64,000 nt of DNA from Photobacterium profundum. Lineage in GTDB: Bacteria > Pseudomonadota > Gammaproteobacteria > Enterobacterales > Vibrionaceae. The stretch's first letter is position 1. Each line of letters starts with the position of its first letter. Below are positions 27,155-36,495 of the stretch, one piece after another. The stretch is taken from contig NZ_PYOD01000018.1 of the NCBI RefSeq assembly GCF_003026285.1, positions 31,019 through 95,018 on the forward strand, given 5' to 3'. The translations under genes were made by a program, and so were the position numbers. The notes below the pieces were generated by a model, which saw nothing but the letters and a program-made list of their open reading frames with translations, searched no databases and was not told the origin of the DNA.

Positions 27155-27376
27155 TGCTTGAATGATTATTATGACAAAAAAAAGGTGTTTCAACTATTCA
27201 CTTATCATTTACGTGGTGTAATTGTTTTTATTTACAGGTATCCTTCGGTCAGATTTAGCTCTGGAAGTATGTTTGTAGGCAATTTCTACACATGAATTTG
27301 TAGACGTTTTTAGTACAAACATGACACGTTGGGCTTGTTCCCGCATTAAAGCCCAGGCCAGTTGGAGGGGGAAAGA

Positions 27377-28030
27377 ATGACAGCATTAAGCGAATCTGCA
27401 TTGATGGTACGCGCGGCACTTGAAGAGCGTGGGCTTGAAACACCCATGACGAGTAAAGTGGTTAGCCGCGAAGAGAAAAAAGAAAAGATCGAATATCACA
27501 TGCGTGAGATCTTAGAGTTATTGTCGTTAGATTTAACCGACGATAGCTTAATGGAGACTCCGCATCGCATCGCTAAGATGTATGTTGATGAAGTCTTTTC
27601 TGGTTTAGATTATGCGAACTTCCCAAAAATTACCGTAATCGAAAACAAAATGAAATGTGATGAAATGGTACGTGTAAAAGGCATTACGCTGACCAGTACT
27701 TGTGAACATCACCTTGTTACGATTGATGGTAAAGCGACGGTAGCGTACATTCCGCGTGGTAAAATCATTGGTTTATCAAAGATTAATCGCATCGTTCGTT
27801 TCTTTGCTCAGCGCCCTCAGGTGCAAGAGCGAATGACACAGCAAATTTTGGTTGCGCTGCAAACATTGCTTGAAAGTGATGATGTAGCAGTAACAATTGA
27901 TGCGACTCACTACTGCGTGAAAGCACGTGGTGTTATGGATGCAACCAGTGAAACAACAACGACTGCACTTGGCGGTATCTTTAAAAGGATTCCTGCAACG
28001 CGTGCTGAGTTTTTCCACGGTATTCGCTAA
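27377..28030 (+). CDS. folE: GTP cyclohydrolase I
   Basis: Converts GTP to 7,8-dihydroneopterin triphosphate, the first step of folate synthesis. It has 217 residues starting MTALSESALMV, with GGAGGGGG just upstream. Signatures are METPHRIAKMYVDEVFSGL, the zinc/active site STCEHHLVTIDGKATVAYIP, KINRIVRFFAQRPQVQERMT and DATHYCVKARGV. Single gene with its own terminator. Confidence 0.95.
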   Translation: MTALSESALMVRAALEERGLETPMTSKVVSREEKKEKIEYHMREILELLSLDLTDDSLMETPHRIAKMYVDEVFSGLDYANFPKITVIENKMKCDEMVRVKGITLTSTCEHHLVTIDGKATVAYIPRGKIIGLSKINRIVRFFAQRPQVQERMTQQILVALQTLLESDDVAVTIDATHYCVKARGVMDATSETTTTALGGIFKRIPATRAEFFHGIR

Positions 28031-28047
28031 GTAAAAATGATTTATCG

Positions 28048-28075
28048 GAAGCCGCGATTTTTCGCGGCTTTTTTG
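28048..28075 (+). terminator. Rho-independent terminator after folE
   Basis: GAAGCCGCGA / TCGCGGCTTT hairpin with loop TTTT, then TTTT. Confidence 0.9.
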
Positions 28076-28226
28076 TCTGTAAAATTAACGCTTTGCCTAG
28101 ATTCCAATAAATCCTCGCTGAAATGAGTACCTTGAGAAAATTGGCTATAGTATTTCAGTAGGCAGAGTGTTGTAAGTTTCACGGTAAGTTGAAGCTTTAA
28201 ATTGAATGGGTTATGAATAGAGCGAT

Positions 28227-29156
28227 ATGGATCTTATAAAGCTTTCTCGAATTAGCATGAAACATTTGATCACCCTGCATGTCATGTTAGACACATTAAG
28301 TGTAACGGGCAGTGCAGAGCGTCTTTGTGTTAGCCCTTCATCTGTCAGTAAAACATTAAGTCAATTACGTGATAGCTTGAATGATGAGCTGTTTTACCGT
28401 CATGGTAATAAGCTTGTTGCAACGCCACTTGCACGAAGACTTGGTCCAAGTGTTCATCAGATGATTAACGACATGAACCAAATTATGACGCAAGAGGCTT
28501 TCGATCCTTCGCGTTATGAAGGTGGTTTTTCATTAGCAATGCGAGAAAGTACTTTTGAGTTAATAGCGGCAAAGTTAAGCACCCATGTTTTAAATCTTGC
28601 ACCAAATATTCGCTTAGATATTTGGTCGAAAGATAGCTTAGGTTTTGATGCGCTAGCCAAAGGTAAGCTTGATTTTGTAATATTACCGCATGATAGAAGC
28701 CAGCCACCGAGCACTCAAAATAACCTTATCTGGGAAACCTTAATCGACGATGACATGGTGTGTTTGATGAATCCATCGCACCCCTTAGCCGATCAAACAT
28801 TGAGTATCGATAACTACCTAAGTTATGGGCACATCGGTATTATGGATACTGATTTAAATGTCCCTTTCTTTGAGATGCAATTAGCACAACAGCATAAGAA
28901 AAGAAAAATCACCGTAACCGTGTCTGATTTTGGTAGTGCGGCATTGATGTGCCATCATAGCGATTTACTGTTTACCTGTTCTCGTCGTTGGGCAAATATT
29001 GCCTTTCAAGCTAAAGGTCTGATCAATAAGCCTTTACCGTTTAATTACGGTGATGTGGCTTATAGCTTGGTGTGGCATCAACCAAGTATGAATGATCCGG
29101 CTCACCGTTGGATGTATGAACAAATAAAAACGTGCTGTAAAGATATAGACATGTAA
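28227..29156 (+). CDS. LysR-family transcriptional regulator, YidZ-like
   Basis: A 309-residue LysR-type regulator. The N-terminal winged helix reads LHVMLDTLSVTGSAERLCVSPSSVSKTLSQLRD, followed by the co-inducer-binding domain (FDALAKGKLDFVILPHD, WETLIDDDMVCLMNPSHPLAD). The C-terminal YSLVWHQPSMNDPAHRW resembles E. coli YidZ. It is convergent with yjjW, so it is a candidate regulator of the yjjI-yjjW pair, but proximity is the only evidence. The ribosome binding site is weak; an alternative ATG lies ten codons in. Confidence 0.85.
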   Translation: MDLIKLSRISMKHLITLHVMLDTLSVTGSAERLCVSPSSVSKTLSQLRDSLNDELFYRHGNKLVATPLARRLGPSVHQMINDMNQIMTQEAFDPSRYEGGFSLAMRESTFELIAAKLSTHVLNLAPNIRLDIWSKDSLGFDALAKGKLDFVILPHDRSQPPSTQNNLIWETLIDDDMVCLMNPSHPLADQTLSIDNYLSYGHIGIMDTDLNVPFFEMQLAQQHKKRKITVTVSDFGSAALMCHHSDLLFTCSRRWANIAFQAKGLINKPLPFNYGDVAYSLVWHQPSMNDPAHRWMYEQIKTCCKDIDM

Positions 29157-29176
29157 CCTAGATAGGTTACATGTCT
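29147..29176. repeat. 14-bp perfect inverted repeat over the LysR stop codon
   Basis: AGACATGTAACCTA (29147-29160) and TAGGTTACATGTCT (29163-29176) with a two-base centre. It spans the stop codon of the LysR gene and lies 66 bases beyond the 3' end of yjjW. There is no T-run, so it is not a standard terminator. Confidence 0.6.
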
Positions 29177-29242
29177 GTAGCTGTAGCTGCATTTGTATCT
29201 GCAAATAGCGAAGTACGAAGTGTAATGGGCTATTCAGTCGCT

Positions 29243-30199
29243 TTATAGATATACAGACGGTACTACAATATTTGTTACATCACGCTCTGTAAGCTGATTA
29301 GCTAAATGGGTAATATCACTTTCTTGGCACGTTTCCCATGTTAATGCTTCGCTTGTTACACCATGATGCTGAAATGCATTAAGCTTAATGCGTGTGTCTT
29401 TAGGTAATTGGGTTAAATAACTCGCAAGTTCATCAACTTCTGCATCAAAATCTGTCTTTCCTGGGATGTGTAACAACCGCACTTCGTACAACTTATTGTG
29501 TTGTACTAATAATTCAATACTTTGAAAAACACGATGATGTTGCCGCCCAGTTAGCCATAAATGGGTTTCTTCTTGCCATGCTTTTAAATCAATCATTACA
29601 CCGTCTGTAAAAGGGAGTAGCTTAGCCCAGCTTGTGGTGCGTAAACTTCCATTACTATCAATCATGCAGGTTAAGTGTTGTAAATCAGACGATGATTTAA
29701 TCGCACTGAATAATCCCTTAATAAAGCCCAATTGCAGTGTTGCTTCTCCTCCCGTAACAGTGATACCTGATATGAAAAAGAGGTTGTTACGTATAACATC
29801 CAGCATTTCTGCCACGGTATATTGTTGTGTTTTGGGACTAGATTGCTTCGGGCATACAGCTAAGCAATTATCACAATGGGAGCACAACGACGCATCCCAA
29901 ATGACTTTGCTAGAAATTAACGTCAATGCATTCGTTGGACAAGTTTCGACACAATCACCGCAGTGATTACACATATCGATGGTCTGTGGATTATGGCAGC
30001 TTTTACACTGATAGTTGCACCCCTGTAAGAAGATCACCAGCCTGTTACCAGGACCATCGACACAAGAGAAATTCAGAATTTTGCTGACTGTCGCTGTTCG
30101 CACATTTAAACGTGTAGCAGTGGAAGTTGCAGCGATTGAATCTTCTGCATCTGGTATGCGTAGATTATGCGATTGAAGCGTTTTCTGTCTTTCACTCAT
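29243..30199 (-). CDS. yjjW: YjjW glycyl-radical enzyme activase (radical SAM)
   Basis: Radical-SAM activase that would install the glycyl radical on YjjI. The 318-residue protein has the CNYQCKSC cluster motif (CX3CX2C). A ferredoxin-like insert with two 4Fe-4S Cys sets (CNHCGDCVETCP, CSHCDNCLAVCP) follows, then GITVTGGEATLQ and VMIDLKAW. It matches E. coli YjjW along its length but has ~30 extra N-terminal residues; a GTG near residue 32 is an alternative start. It lies 88 bases downstream of yjjI. Confidence 0.9.
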   Translation of the reverse strand: MSERQKTLQSHNLRIPDAEDSIAATSTATRLNVRTATVSKILNFSCVDGPGNRLVIFLQGCNYQCKSCHNPQTIDMCNHCGDCVETCPTNALTLISSKVIWDASLCSHCDNCLAVCPKQSSPKTQQYTVAEMLDVIRNNLFFISGITVTGGEATLQLGFIKGLFSAIKSSSDLQHLTCMIDSNGSLRTTSWAKLLPFTDGVMIDLKAWQEETHLWLTGRQHHRVFQSIELLVQHNKLYEVRLLHIPGKTDFDAEVDELASYLTQLPKDTRIKLNAFQHHGVTSEALTWETCQESDITHLANQLTERDVTNIVVPSVYL

Positions 30200-30286
30200 G
30201 TCGAATATGTCGCTTAATTAGGTGCGTGGCTTTATTAGTAACTAGCTCTTAGTTATTGGTATGAACTGTTATGCTCGCTTTGTTTC

Positions 30287-31888
30287 TTATTCTGTATACA
30301 TTGATCCAGTATACTTGGACTCTATATAAACTGGCGATTGCTCATGACAGGCAACACGTGGTTTACGATTCAAGATCCCCGTGTTTTCAGATGCCTCTGC
30401 GCCTAACCAAGTCGTATTGGTACGAGAGCCTTTTTCTTTAAATACCGCAACATCAGATAACTTGATCATATAGCCCGTCACACGTACTAGGTCATTAGAA
30501 GCAACGTTAGCCGTAAATTCGCGAAAGCCAAGATTTAATGCACCCTTACACAATTGGTACATTGCTTCAGGATTATCTTTAACAGTTTCATCAATCGTCA
30601 GAATTTCACTGATACCCGATGTGTAATATTGGTGATGTGCAACCAATGCTTGGATATGCGTAACAGGATCGGGTTCTGTGCCATAAGGAATACGCACGCC
30701 AGGTGTTACGCCTTTATCAAGGCTAATGCCACCTTGGGCATGCAATAGGGCACGGTTGTTATAGCCATATTTTACGGGTGTAGATTTAACAATACGATCA
30801 AGTGTGGCTGAGATCTGATGCCCTAATTGATTCGCTGTTTCATTATGGCCATATAGATTTACAGCTGTTGTGTGATGGTTTTCTTTATTTGTAGTGCCTT
30901 TTTCTAGCGAGTCTTTTTCGATTAAAATATTGACCGCCTCTGCCATACCGTAGATACCAAACATAGGGGCAAAGCGACTCTCTTCAATTAATCCTTCTTG
31001 CACCAAAAAACTATCAAAAAAATGTGATTCTTCATGTAGAAACTGCGTGCGCGCTTCAATCAGCTCATACATAACTTGGCAATAATGTGGCAAGGTTTCA
31101 GTTAAGAATGATGCTGTGTTTTGGGCTTGTTGCGCGGCTTCTTTTAAATTCATTCGCACCAATGTATTGGCACCACCCGCTAAAGGTAATGAGTTATAAC
31201 AGCTGATAATTCCAAAGCCTTTTTCATCATAGGTTTTTGCATGAATAGGGTAGTTTGCAATATGAGGCTTGCTGCATTCACATATATTGGTTGTTGCTAC
31301 GCGCAGTAAATCATCTGGTGTGATTTCTGGATCATACATAAACGTAAGGTTTGGTGCGATTTGCTTCAGCTCGGCATCAATTTTTAAAATAGTTCGACAG
31401 ATAATGTTGTCAGTAGGACCAACATTCACGTGCATGAATGCATCGGGCAAAGTGCGATCAAGCATGACCCAAAATCTTTTCAATTTTTTGTAAATTTCAT
31501 CATGTGTCAAATCTTGCACATAATCGATTAAAATATCGTCTAGAGCGCCTAAATACACTGGAATGTTGGTTACAGAAGGAACATGGTGATAAATGATTGT
31601 TAGCGCATTTAATGCATCATCAAAATCGGCAGCTGGAACTAACTCTAAATATTCAGAGCCATTTTGAAGAAATTTAGCGTAATCAGGTAAGACATAGCGT
31701 GGCTTAAAGGGAGCATGTCCTTCAAACATGTCACAGATAATACCTGCTTTTATTGCAGTATTAACACCTTCTGTTACGGGAACATAGTCAAGACTAGCTT
31801 CTGCTTCTAATGAGAGGTAGGTCGACTTTTGTTTAACTGTCAGTGTGTTATCTGTAATTATGTGTCTAAGCTTGTCTTGTAAAGTCAT
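30287..31888 (-). CDS. yjjI: YjjI glycyl-radical protein (uncharacterised)
   Basis: A 533-residue protein highly similar to E. coli YjjI (ICDMFEGHAPFKPRYVLPDYAKFL, RTLPDAFMHVNVGP, TNICECSKPHIAN, YGTEPDPVTHIQ). The C-terminal glycyl-radical-type loop is RVTGYMIKLSDV, and the Cys pair in ICECSK probably supplies the thiyl radical. The substrate is not known; the enzyme is oxygen-sensitive by family. The ATG at 31888 gives the YjjI-like start MTLQDKL. A hairpin just upstream overlaps the ribosome binding site. Confidence 0.92.
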   Translation of the reverse strand: MTLQDKLRHIITDNTLTVKQKSTYLSLEAEASLDYVPVTEGVNTAIKAGIICDMFEGHAPFKPRYVLPDYAKFLQNGSEYLELVPAADFDDALNALTIIYHHVPSVTNIPVYLGALDDILIDYVQDLTHDEIYKKLKRFWVMLDRTLPDAFMHVNVGPTDNIICRTILKIDAELKQIAPNLTFMYDPEITPDDLLRVATTNICECSKPHIANYPIHAKTYDEKGFGIISCYNSLPLAGGANTLVRMNLKEAAQQAQNTASFLTETLPHYCQVMYELIEARTQFLHEESHFFDSFLVQEGLIEESRFAPMFGIYGMAEAVNILIEKDSLEKGTTNKENHHTTAVNLYGHNETANQLGHQISATLDRIVKSTPVKYGYNNRALLHAQGGISLDKGVTPGVRIPYGTEPDPVTHIQALVAHHQYYTSGISEILTIDETVKDNPEAMYQLCKGALNLGFREFTANVASNDLVRVTGYMIKLSDVAVFKEKGSRTNTTWLGAEASENTGILNRKPRVACHEQSPVYIESKYTGSMYTE

Positions 31889-31893
31889 CACAA

Positions 31894-31920
31894 TATATCC
31901 ATTTAAACTATATGGATATA
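31894..31920 (-). promoter_or_regulatory. Leader hairpin covering the yjjI ribosome binding site
   Basis: On the minus strand TATATCCAT (31912-31920) pairs perfectly with ATGGATATA (31894-31902). The second arm contains the GGAT that would serve as Shine-Dalgarno, 8 bases before the yjjI ATG. It could be an RNA thermometer-like switch or, at the DNA level, an operator. Confidence 0.4.
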
Positions 31921-32030
31921 AATGTAGCGTGAACAATAAGTTTCCAGAAGTGAAAAATATAACGGTGTATATTTCTATTTGGGAAATCGGCTGTTGTCGA
32001 TCACGTCTATTTAGTTATACGGAGAATAAA

Positions 32031-32282
32031 ATGATTTCAAAGAAAGTGGCAGTATTAGTTGGTGTAGTGACGGCGGCATCATTTTTATCTGCGTGTTCAA
32101 CAAAAGAGCCTGAGCCAGTAAAGCCTATTGGTATGGCTAATCCAGCTTCTGTTTTCTGTACAGAGCAGGGCGGTAAGCTTGTAATGGAAAAAGATACAGA
32201 AGGAAATAGCGTAGGGTATTGCCAGTTATCTGATGGAACAACTGTTGAGCAATGGACTTATTTTCGCGAAAATAAGAAATAA
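32031..32282 (+). CDS. DUF333-containing lipoprotein
   Basis: An 83-residue protein beginning at the ATG after CGGAGAAT. It has a lipoprotein signal peptide with lipobox LSAC (FLSACSTKEPEP). A DUF333 domain follows (PASVFCTEQGGKLVMEKDTEGNSVGYCQLSDGTTVEQWTYFR), with two conserved cysteines. Residue +2 after the lipidated Cys is Ser, which favours the outer membrane. Function of this family (YoaF/putative haemolysin-like) is unknown. It is divergent from yjjI. Confidence 0.85.
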   Translation: MISKKVAVLVGVVTAASFLSACSTKEPEPVKPIGMANPASVFCTEQGGKLVMEKDTEGNSVGYCQLSDGTTVEQWTYFRENKK

Positions 32283-32306
32283 TCAGAGTACTTTCTTGTG
32301 GGAGTA

Positions 32307-32340
32307 ATAGATAAAATACCAGATTAGACATTTTATCTAT
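32307..32340. repeat. 11-bp inverted repeat downstream of the DUF333 lipoprotein gene
   Basis: ATAGATAAAAT (32307-32317) and ATTTTATCTAT (32330-32340). It may end the lipoprotein transcript. The rest of the 352-base gap to the transpeptidase gene is AT-rich with nothing recognisable. Confidence 0.5.
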
Positions 32341-32634
32341 GCGTCAAAATAAAGGCATGTAAAGAAATGAACCATTATATGTTTTATTGTTTTTAATCAG
32401 TATCTTAAGTGTATTTTTGTTCAGGTTAAGATGCTTATTCAACATTAGTTGAGATAATTAATGATTAAAAATAGAGTTGTTTAATTGTATGGATGGTGTT
32501 TTTTTGTCTAAATATAAGAGTATGAACATTATTTAGCGATGATCTAAGTTAGTTTAATACTGTATTACCGCATGATGTAATTTATGTCGTTAATTGGCTT
32601 TATCTATTTTTAAACAATAAGGAGCGCTATAACG

Positions 32635-34371
32635 ATGTTTAATCATAAGCGTATTGTTATACAACGTTTCAGCACTCTTGTTGCGGTATCTTTTTTTATT
32701 TCTAGCAGTGCCTTTGCGGTAGAGTCGGGCGTTTCTTCGGATCGTTCGTCTGTAAATGCCCCTGACTCTTCAGTAAAACCACTCGCGCCTATTAATGCTA
32801 ATTTACCCACAAGCAATGTTGAGTGGTCTTATCTTGAGGCTATAACGGTAAATAGCAGTCGACAGCTATGCCCTAATTCAGGGGCAGCAGTCTGTTTTAA
32901 GAGGTTGGCAGAGCAAGCCTATACAGATAATCATTTTTATCCTTTGTGGCAAAACCTCAAGCAACGAAGAGAGTTTGAATTACAGTTAAAATCTGTTGTT
33001 GATACAGGAATGGTCGTCGGGCTTAAAGATCGTTTAGATGAGCTGTATTTACTTGATAAACGTAATGACCAGCGAGCATACGATTTACTTGCTACAGATA
33101 GTTACTTTATTTACCGCAAGTATTTGAATACGATTCAGCGTAATAGAAGTACCTTGTTTACGTTGGAACAGATGAATTTTTCTTTACAGGAAAATACGTT
33201 AAGTACAAAGCATTACTTTCCAATGACAATGGATAAGCTGAGTCTTACTCGTCCCGCCAATATTCCTTTTGAGCAAAGCATGTCTGTGATTGAAACATTA
33301 CAGCAATTGCCGCCCCACAGTTTAACAAACTCAGATCTGAAAGGACTTATCCGCAAAGGTGATGTTATTGTTGCAGGTAAAGATCTTGCTAAGGTGCTAT
33401 TCGATTTAAATGACATGACGGAAGCTGAGTACGCTTTCATTACACAAATGCCAACGGTAACGAACAGCGGTACAATGTTAGAGGCAATTAAGCGCTTTCA
33501 ACGGCGTCATGGTTTAGCTGATGATGGACTTATCGGTGCAGCAACGACAGCCCAACTAGTGATGCCGTATACTGATATTGCGCGTCGAATTGCTTTAAAT
33601 ATGCAGCGCTTTCGTAACATCAATATGATTGATAACCAGCCTCATATCTGGGTGAATATTCCTGATTATATGCTGAAGATTTTTGATCAAGGTAATGTGA
33701 TTTTTGAGTCGAAAGTGATTGTTGGTCGAACAAGCCGTCCAACTAACTTGTTCTCATCAGCAATAAATACCATGGTGGTAAACCCAACATGGAATGTACC
33801 TGAAACGATTAAACGAAAAGATGTTATTCCTAAAGTTAAGCATTCTCGCGATTACTTAACTGCGCATAATATGCGTATATTGAATAGCTGGCGTGATCGT
33901 ACTGAAATTCCGGCAGATCAAATAGATTGGTCCAATGTTAATCCTAAAACGTTTCCTCATGAGTTTCAGCAAGGCCCTGGTCCAAGTAATTCTCTAGGTC
34001 GTGTTAAGTTTTTAATGCCAAATGATTATTCTATTTATCTACATGATACGCCCGCACGAGGTTTGTTTAATAAATCTAAGCGGAACCTAAGCTCTGGCTG
34101 TGTGCGTGTCGAAAAAGCGTATGATTTAGCCAATTTTATTATCGACTTTCAAAAGCGTAAGAATATTGAGCCGTTTAATGCAATGTTGAACGATGGCGAT
34201 TTAGACACGGTTAGGCTGTCTCAGCGTTTAGGGGTAGATTTTGTGTATTTGACGGCGTGGGTTGATGAGAAGAACACACTGCAAATGCGTGAAGATATCT
34301 ACGGATATGATAGCCAGCAAAAAGACGTGATCGATTCTCAATTTATATCCATGAAAAACTATCGTAGATAG
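32635..34371 (+). CDS. L,D-transpeptidase YcbB/LdtD-like
   Basis: Periplasmic enzyme making 3-3 cross-links in peptidoglycan. The 578-residue protein has a signal peptide (FFISSSAFA), a helical LdtD scaffold domain and a peptidoglycan-binding domain (AIKRFQRRHGLADDGLIGAAT). The YkuD catalytic domain contains the HDTPARGLFNKSKRNLSSGC stretch, with the His (YLHDT) and catalytic Cys489 (SSGCVRVE). AAGGAGCG precedes the ATG. LdtD-type enzymes help cells survive envelope stress and beta-lactams. Single gene. Confidence 0.9.
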   Translation: MFNHKRIVIQRFSTLVAVSFFISSSAFAVESGVSSDRSSVNAPDSSVKPLAPINANLPTSNVEWSYLEAITVNSSRQLCPNSGAAVCFKRLAEQAYTDNHFYPLWQNLKQRREFELQLKSVVDTGMVVGLKDRLDELYLLDKRNDQRAYDLLATDSYFIYRKYLNTIQRNRSTLFTLEQMNFSLQENTLSTKHYFPMTMDKLSLTRPANIPFEQSMSVIETLQQLPPHSLTNSDLKGLIRKGDVIVAGKDLAKVLFDLNDMTEAEYAFITQMPTVTNSGTMLEAIKRFQRRHGLADDGLIGAATTAQLVMPYTDIARRIALNMQRFRNINMIDNQPHIWVNIPDYMLKIFDQGNVIFESKVIVGRTSRPTNLFSSAINTMVVNPTWNVPETIKRKDVIPKVKHSRDYLTAHNMRILNSWRDRTEIPADQIDWSNVNPKTFPHEFQQGPGPSNSLGRVKFLMPNDYSIYLHDTPARGLFNKSKRNLSSGCVRVEKAYDLANFIIDFQKRKNIEPFNAMLNDGDLDTVRLSQRLGVDFVYLTAWVDEKNTLQMREDIYGYDSQQKDVIDSQFISMKNYRR

Positions 34372-34457
34372 TTATAAGATTTTTACTGAAACGAGTATCT
34401 GAGGTAACCTGGGTATATATAACAGAGCTATGTACTATCGTATTTTTTGAATAAAAT

Positions 34458-34478
34458 AAAGCCCCTAAAAAGGGGCTA
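34458..34478 (-). terminator. Rho-independent terminator of the second chemoreceptor
   Basis: On the minus strand AGCCCC / GGGGCT with a T-rich loop, followed by TTATTTTATTC; 20 bases after the stop. Confidence 0.7.
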
Positions 34479-34498
34479 ATTTAAAAATGATTCACATG

Positions 34499-36064
34499 TT
34501 AGTGGCTAATTTTAAAAGAGCCAACATGACGGTCTAACGTCTGAGCAAGTTCAGATAAGTTCTGGCTTGATTTTTCCAACTCTTGACTAGCCGTTAGGCC
34601 AACTTTTACCGAGCTATCTACAGTGTCCATGTTGAGGTTGATTTCATTGGCAACGCTAGATTGCTCTTCTGTAGCAGTTGCAACTTGCGTATTCATATCA
34701 AGTATTGTCATGATCTGTGCAGAAATTTGTTCAAGGGCTTGCTGAGCTTTTTCCGTTGCTAAAGAACCTTCTACAGTTAAAGATTTACTACTATCCATCG
34801 CAGTGACAGCATTTTTGGCTTCATTTTGTAGTTGGTCAATCATATTTTGAATTTCATTGGTTGACTGAGCTGTCTTGGTTGCAAGGTTTCTTACTTCATC
34901 TGCAACGACAGCAAAACCACGACCAGCTTCACCAGCTCGAGCTGCCTCAATAGCCGCATTTAGCGCTAATAGGTTAGTTTGCTCTGAAATACCTCGAATA
35001 ACGTCAAGAATCGACCCTATAGATTGTGTTCTTTCTGCTAGGGAAGTAATCACCTCTGACATACTGTGCATTTGAGAAGCTAGATCAGTAATGCTACTGG
35101 TCGCCTCTTGTAAGATCTTTTGTCCTTCCTGAGTTTCTACGTTAGCACTCTCGGCAGATTCCGCGGCACTGGCTGCATTTTGAGATATTTCACCAATTGT
35201 TGCGATCATTTCATTCATTGAAGTCACGACTAATAAAGATTGTTCGCTTTGTTCGTGACCTCGTGATAATGCTTGCTGAGATTGGCTGTGAAGTTCAGTT
35301 GCAGAATTGCCTAGCTCCGTCCCTGTATTGACTACTTGACCAATAATTTCATTGATTTTGCCCACAAAGATATTAAAGGCAGTGGAAATATGGGCGATCT
35401 CATCGTTGCCTCGTACGGGCAGTCGAATAGTAAGATCTCCATCGCCTTTAGATATATTTTCTAGGGCATGCTGTAATCCGGAAAGCGGTCTTAACAGTTT
35501 GCCTAGTAGCCATATAAGTATACAGCCACAGATAGAGAAGATAGCTAAGATGGCTATTAACTGAGTAATTACAATGCCTTTCGCCGCTTCACTGACTTCC
35601 GTGATAGGGATACCAACATCGAAAGTACCGTATAATTCGCCATTAACATAAACAGGCGTCAAAATGTCATAGACCCAAACACCCTGTATATCTGCATACC
35701 ACTTTGAATGTTGTGCTTTTCCTGTAGTGGCTCCATCAACGGTATAGCTATCGTTATAGGTTTTGTTTAATTTTTCAATATCACTATGAGCAACCGCTTT
35801 AACATTTTTGTTAATTACGATGGCGTAGCTAATATCTGAACGAGTTTTGAGTGATTGAACCAAGTCTTGTAAATCATTTAAAGGTTTCGGAGATGTACTT
35901 AATATATATTCGACATTTTTAGCTAACAATTCAGCTTGTGCCTGAGATTTCTTTAAAATGATCTTATCAATTTCTTGATGAGATATATAAGAGGTTGAAG
36001 TAACACTTGTTATTGCAGCAATTGCAAACATTAGACAGACAACAATTAAGATTATTTTTTTCAT
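34499..36064 (-). CDS. Methyl-accepting chemotaxis protein with single-Cache sensor
   Basis: A 521-residue chemoreceptor with TM1 at residues ~4-24 and a short ~140-residue periplasmic Cache domain (ISYAIVINKNVKAVAHSD, VWVYDILTPVYVNGELYGTFDVG). TM2 (LIAILAIFSICGCILIWLLG), HAMP and a signalling domain follow, with the tip IRGISEQTNLLALNAAIEAA then GEAGRGFAVVADEVRNLA. The dimeric hairpin and length are standard; the ligand is unknown. AAAGGTACGAG precedes the ATG. The 430 bases between it and the Alx-type gene hold its promoter and no gene I can support. Confidence 0.9.
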   Translation of the reverse strand: MKKIILIVVCLMFAIAAITSVTSTSYISHQEIDKIILKKSQAQAELLAKNVEYILSTSPKPLNDLQDLVQSLKTRSDISYAIVINKNVKAVAHSDIEKLNKTYNDSYTVDGATTGKAQHSKWYADIQGVWVYDILTPVYVNGELYGTFDVGIPITEVSEAAKGIVITQLIAILAIFSICGCILIWLLGKLLRPLSGLQHALENISKGDGDLTIRLPVRGNDEIAHISTAFNIFVGKINEIIGQVVNTGTELGNSATELHSQSQQALSRGHEQSEQSLLVVTSMNEMIATIGEISQNAASAAESAESANVETQEGQKILQEATSSITDLASQMHSMSEVITSLAERTQSIGSILDVIRGISEQTNLLALNAAIEAARAGEAGRGFAVVADEVRNLATKTAQSTNEIQNMIDQLQNEAKNAVTAMDSSKSLTVEGSLATEKAQQALEQISAQIMTILDMNTQVATATEEQSSVANEINLNMDTVDSSVKVGLTASQELEKSSQNLSELAQTLDRHVGSFKISH

Positions 36065-36424
36065 AACTCGTACCTTTATGCCATTTTCAGCAAGAAAGAC
36101 TTAACCAATAAATATGAATGAGCATCACTAGGGTGTCGCTGATAAAATGACAATAATAAACTCATGTATCCTCAGCAACGAAGTGCTGATTTCAATGTGA
36201 AATATTACACAAAAGACTTACTGATTATCTGTTGCATAATAAAAAGATAGATACAGCTCTATATATAAATCTTATCTATATAAATCTACCTGTAGAGCAA
36301 TGCCATACTTGCTTATAATTTAAACACTTTACTATGGCCTTGTATTTAAAGAGGGTAATAAGTGCATGCTAAAGAGTGAGTTTAATGTGGTAATAGGGTT
36401 ATGAAAGTATTTGTTCGTTTAGTT

Positions 36425-36457
36425 ATAAAAAAGGCTTGCCAATTGGCAAGCCTTTTC
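36425..36457 (-). terminator. Rho-independent terminator of the Alx-type gene
   Basis: Perfect hairpin AAAAGGCTTGCCAA / TTGGCAAGCCTTTT; on the minus strand it is followed by TTTTTTATAAC. Confidence 0.88.
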
Positions 36458-36495
36458 AGGTATTAATGTAATTCTTACATCAAGAGTACATGATA

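Noticed and set aside
27069..27260. Moco riboswitch upstream of moeA
   Set aside because: Only a simple nested hairpin is present; the multi-stem core expected of that riboswitch is not seen.
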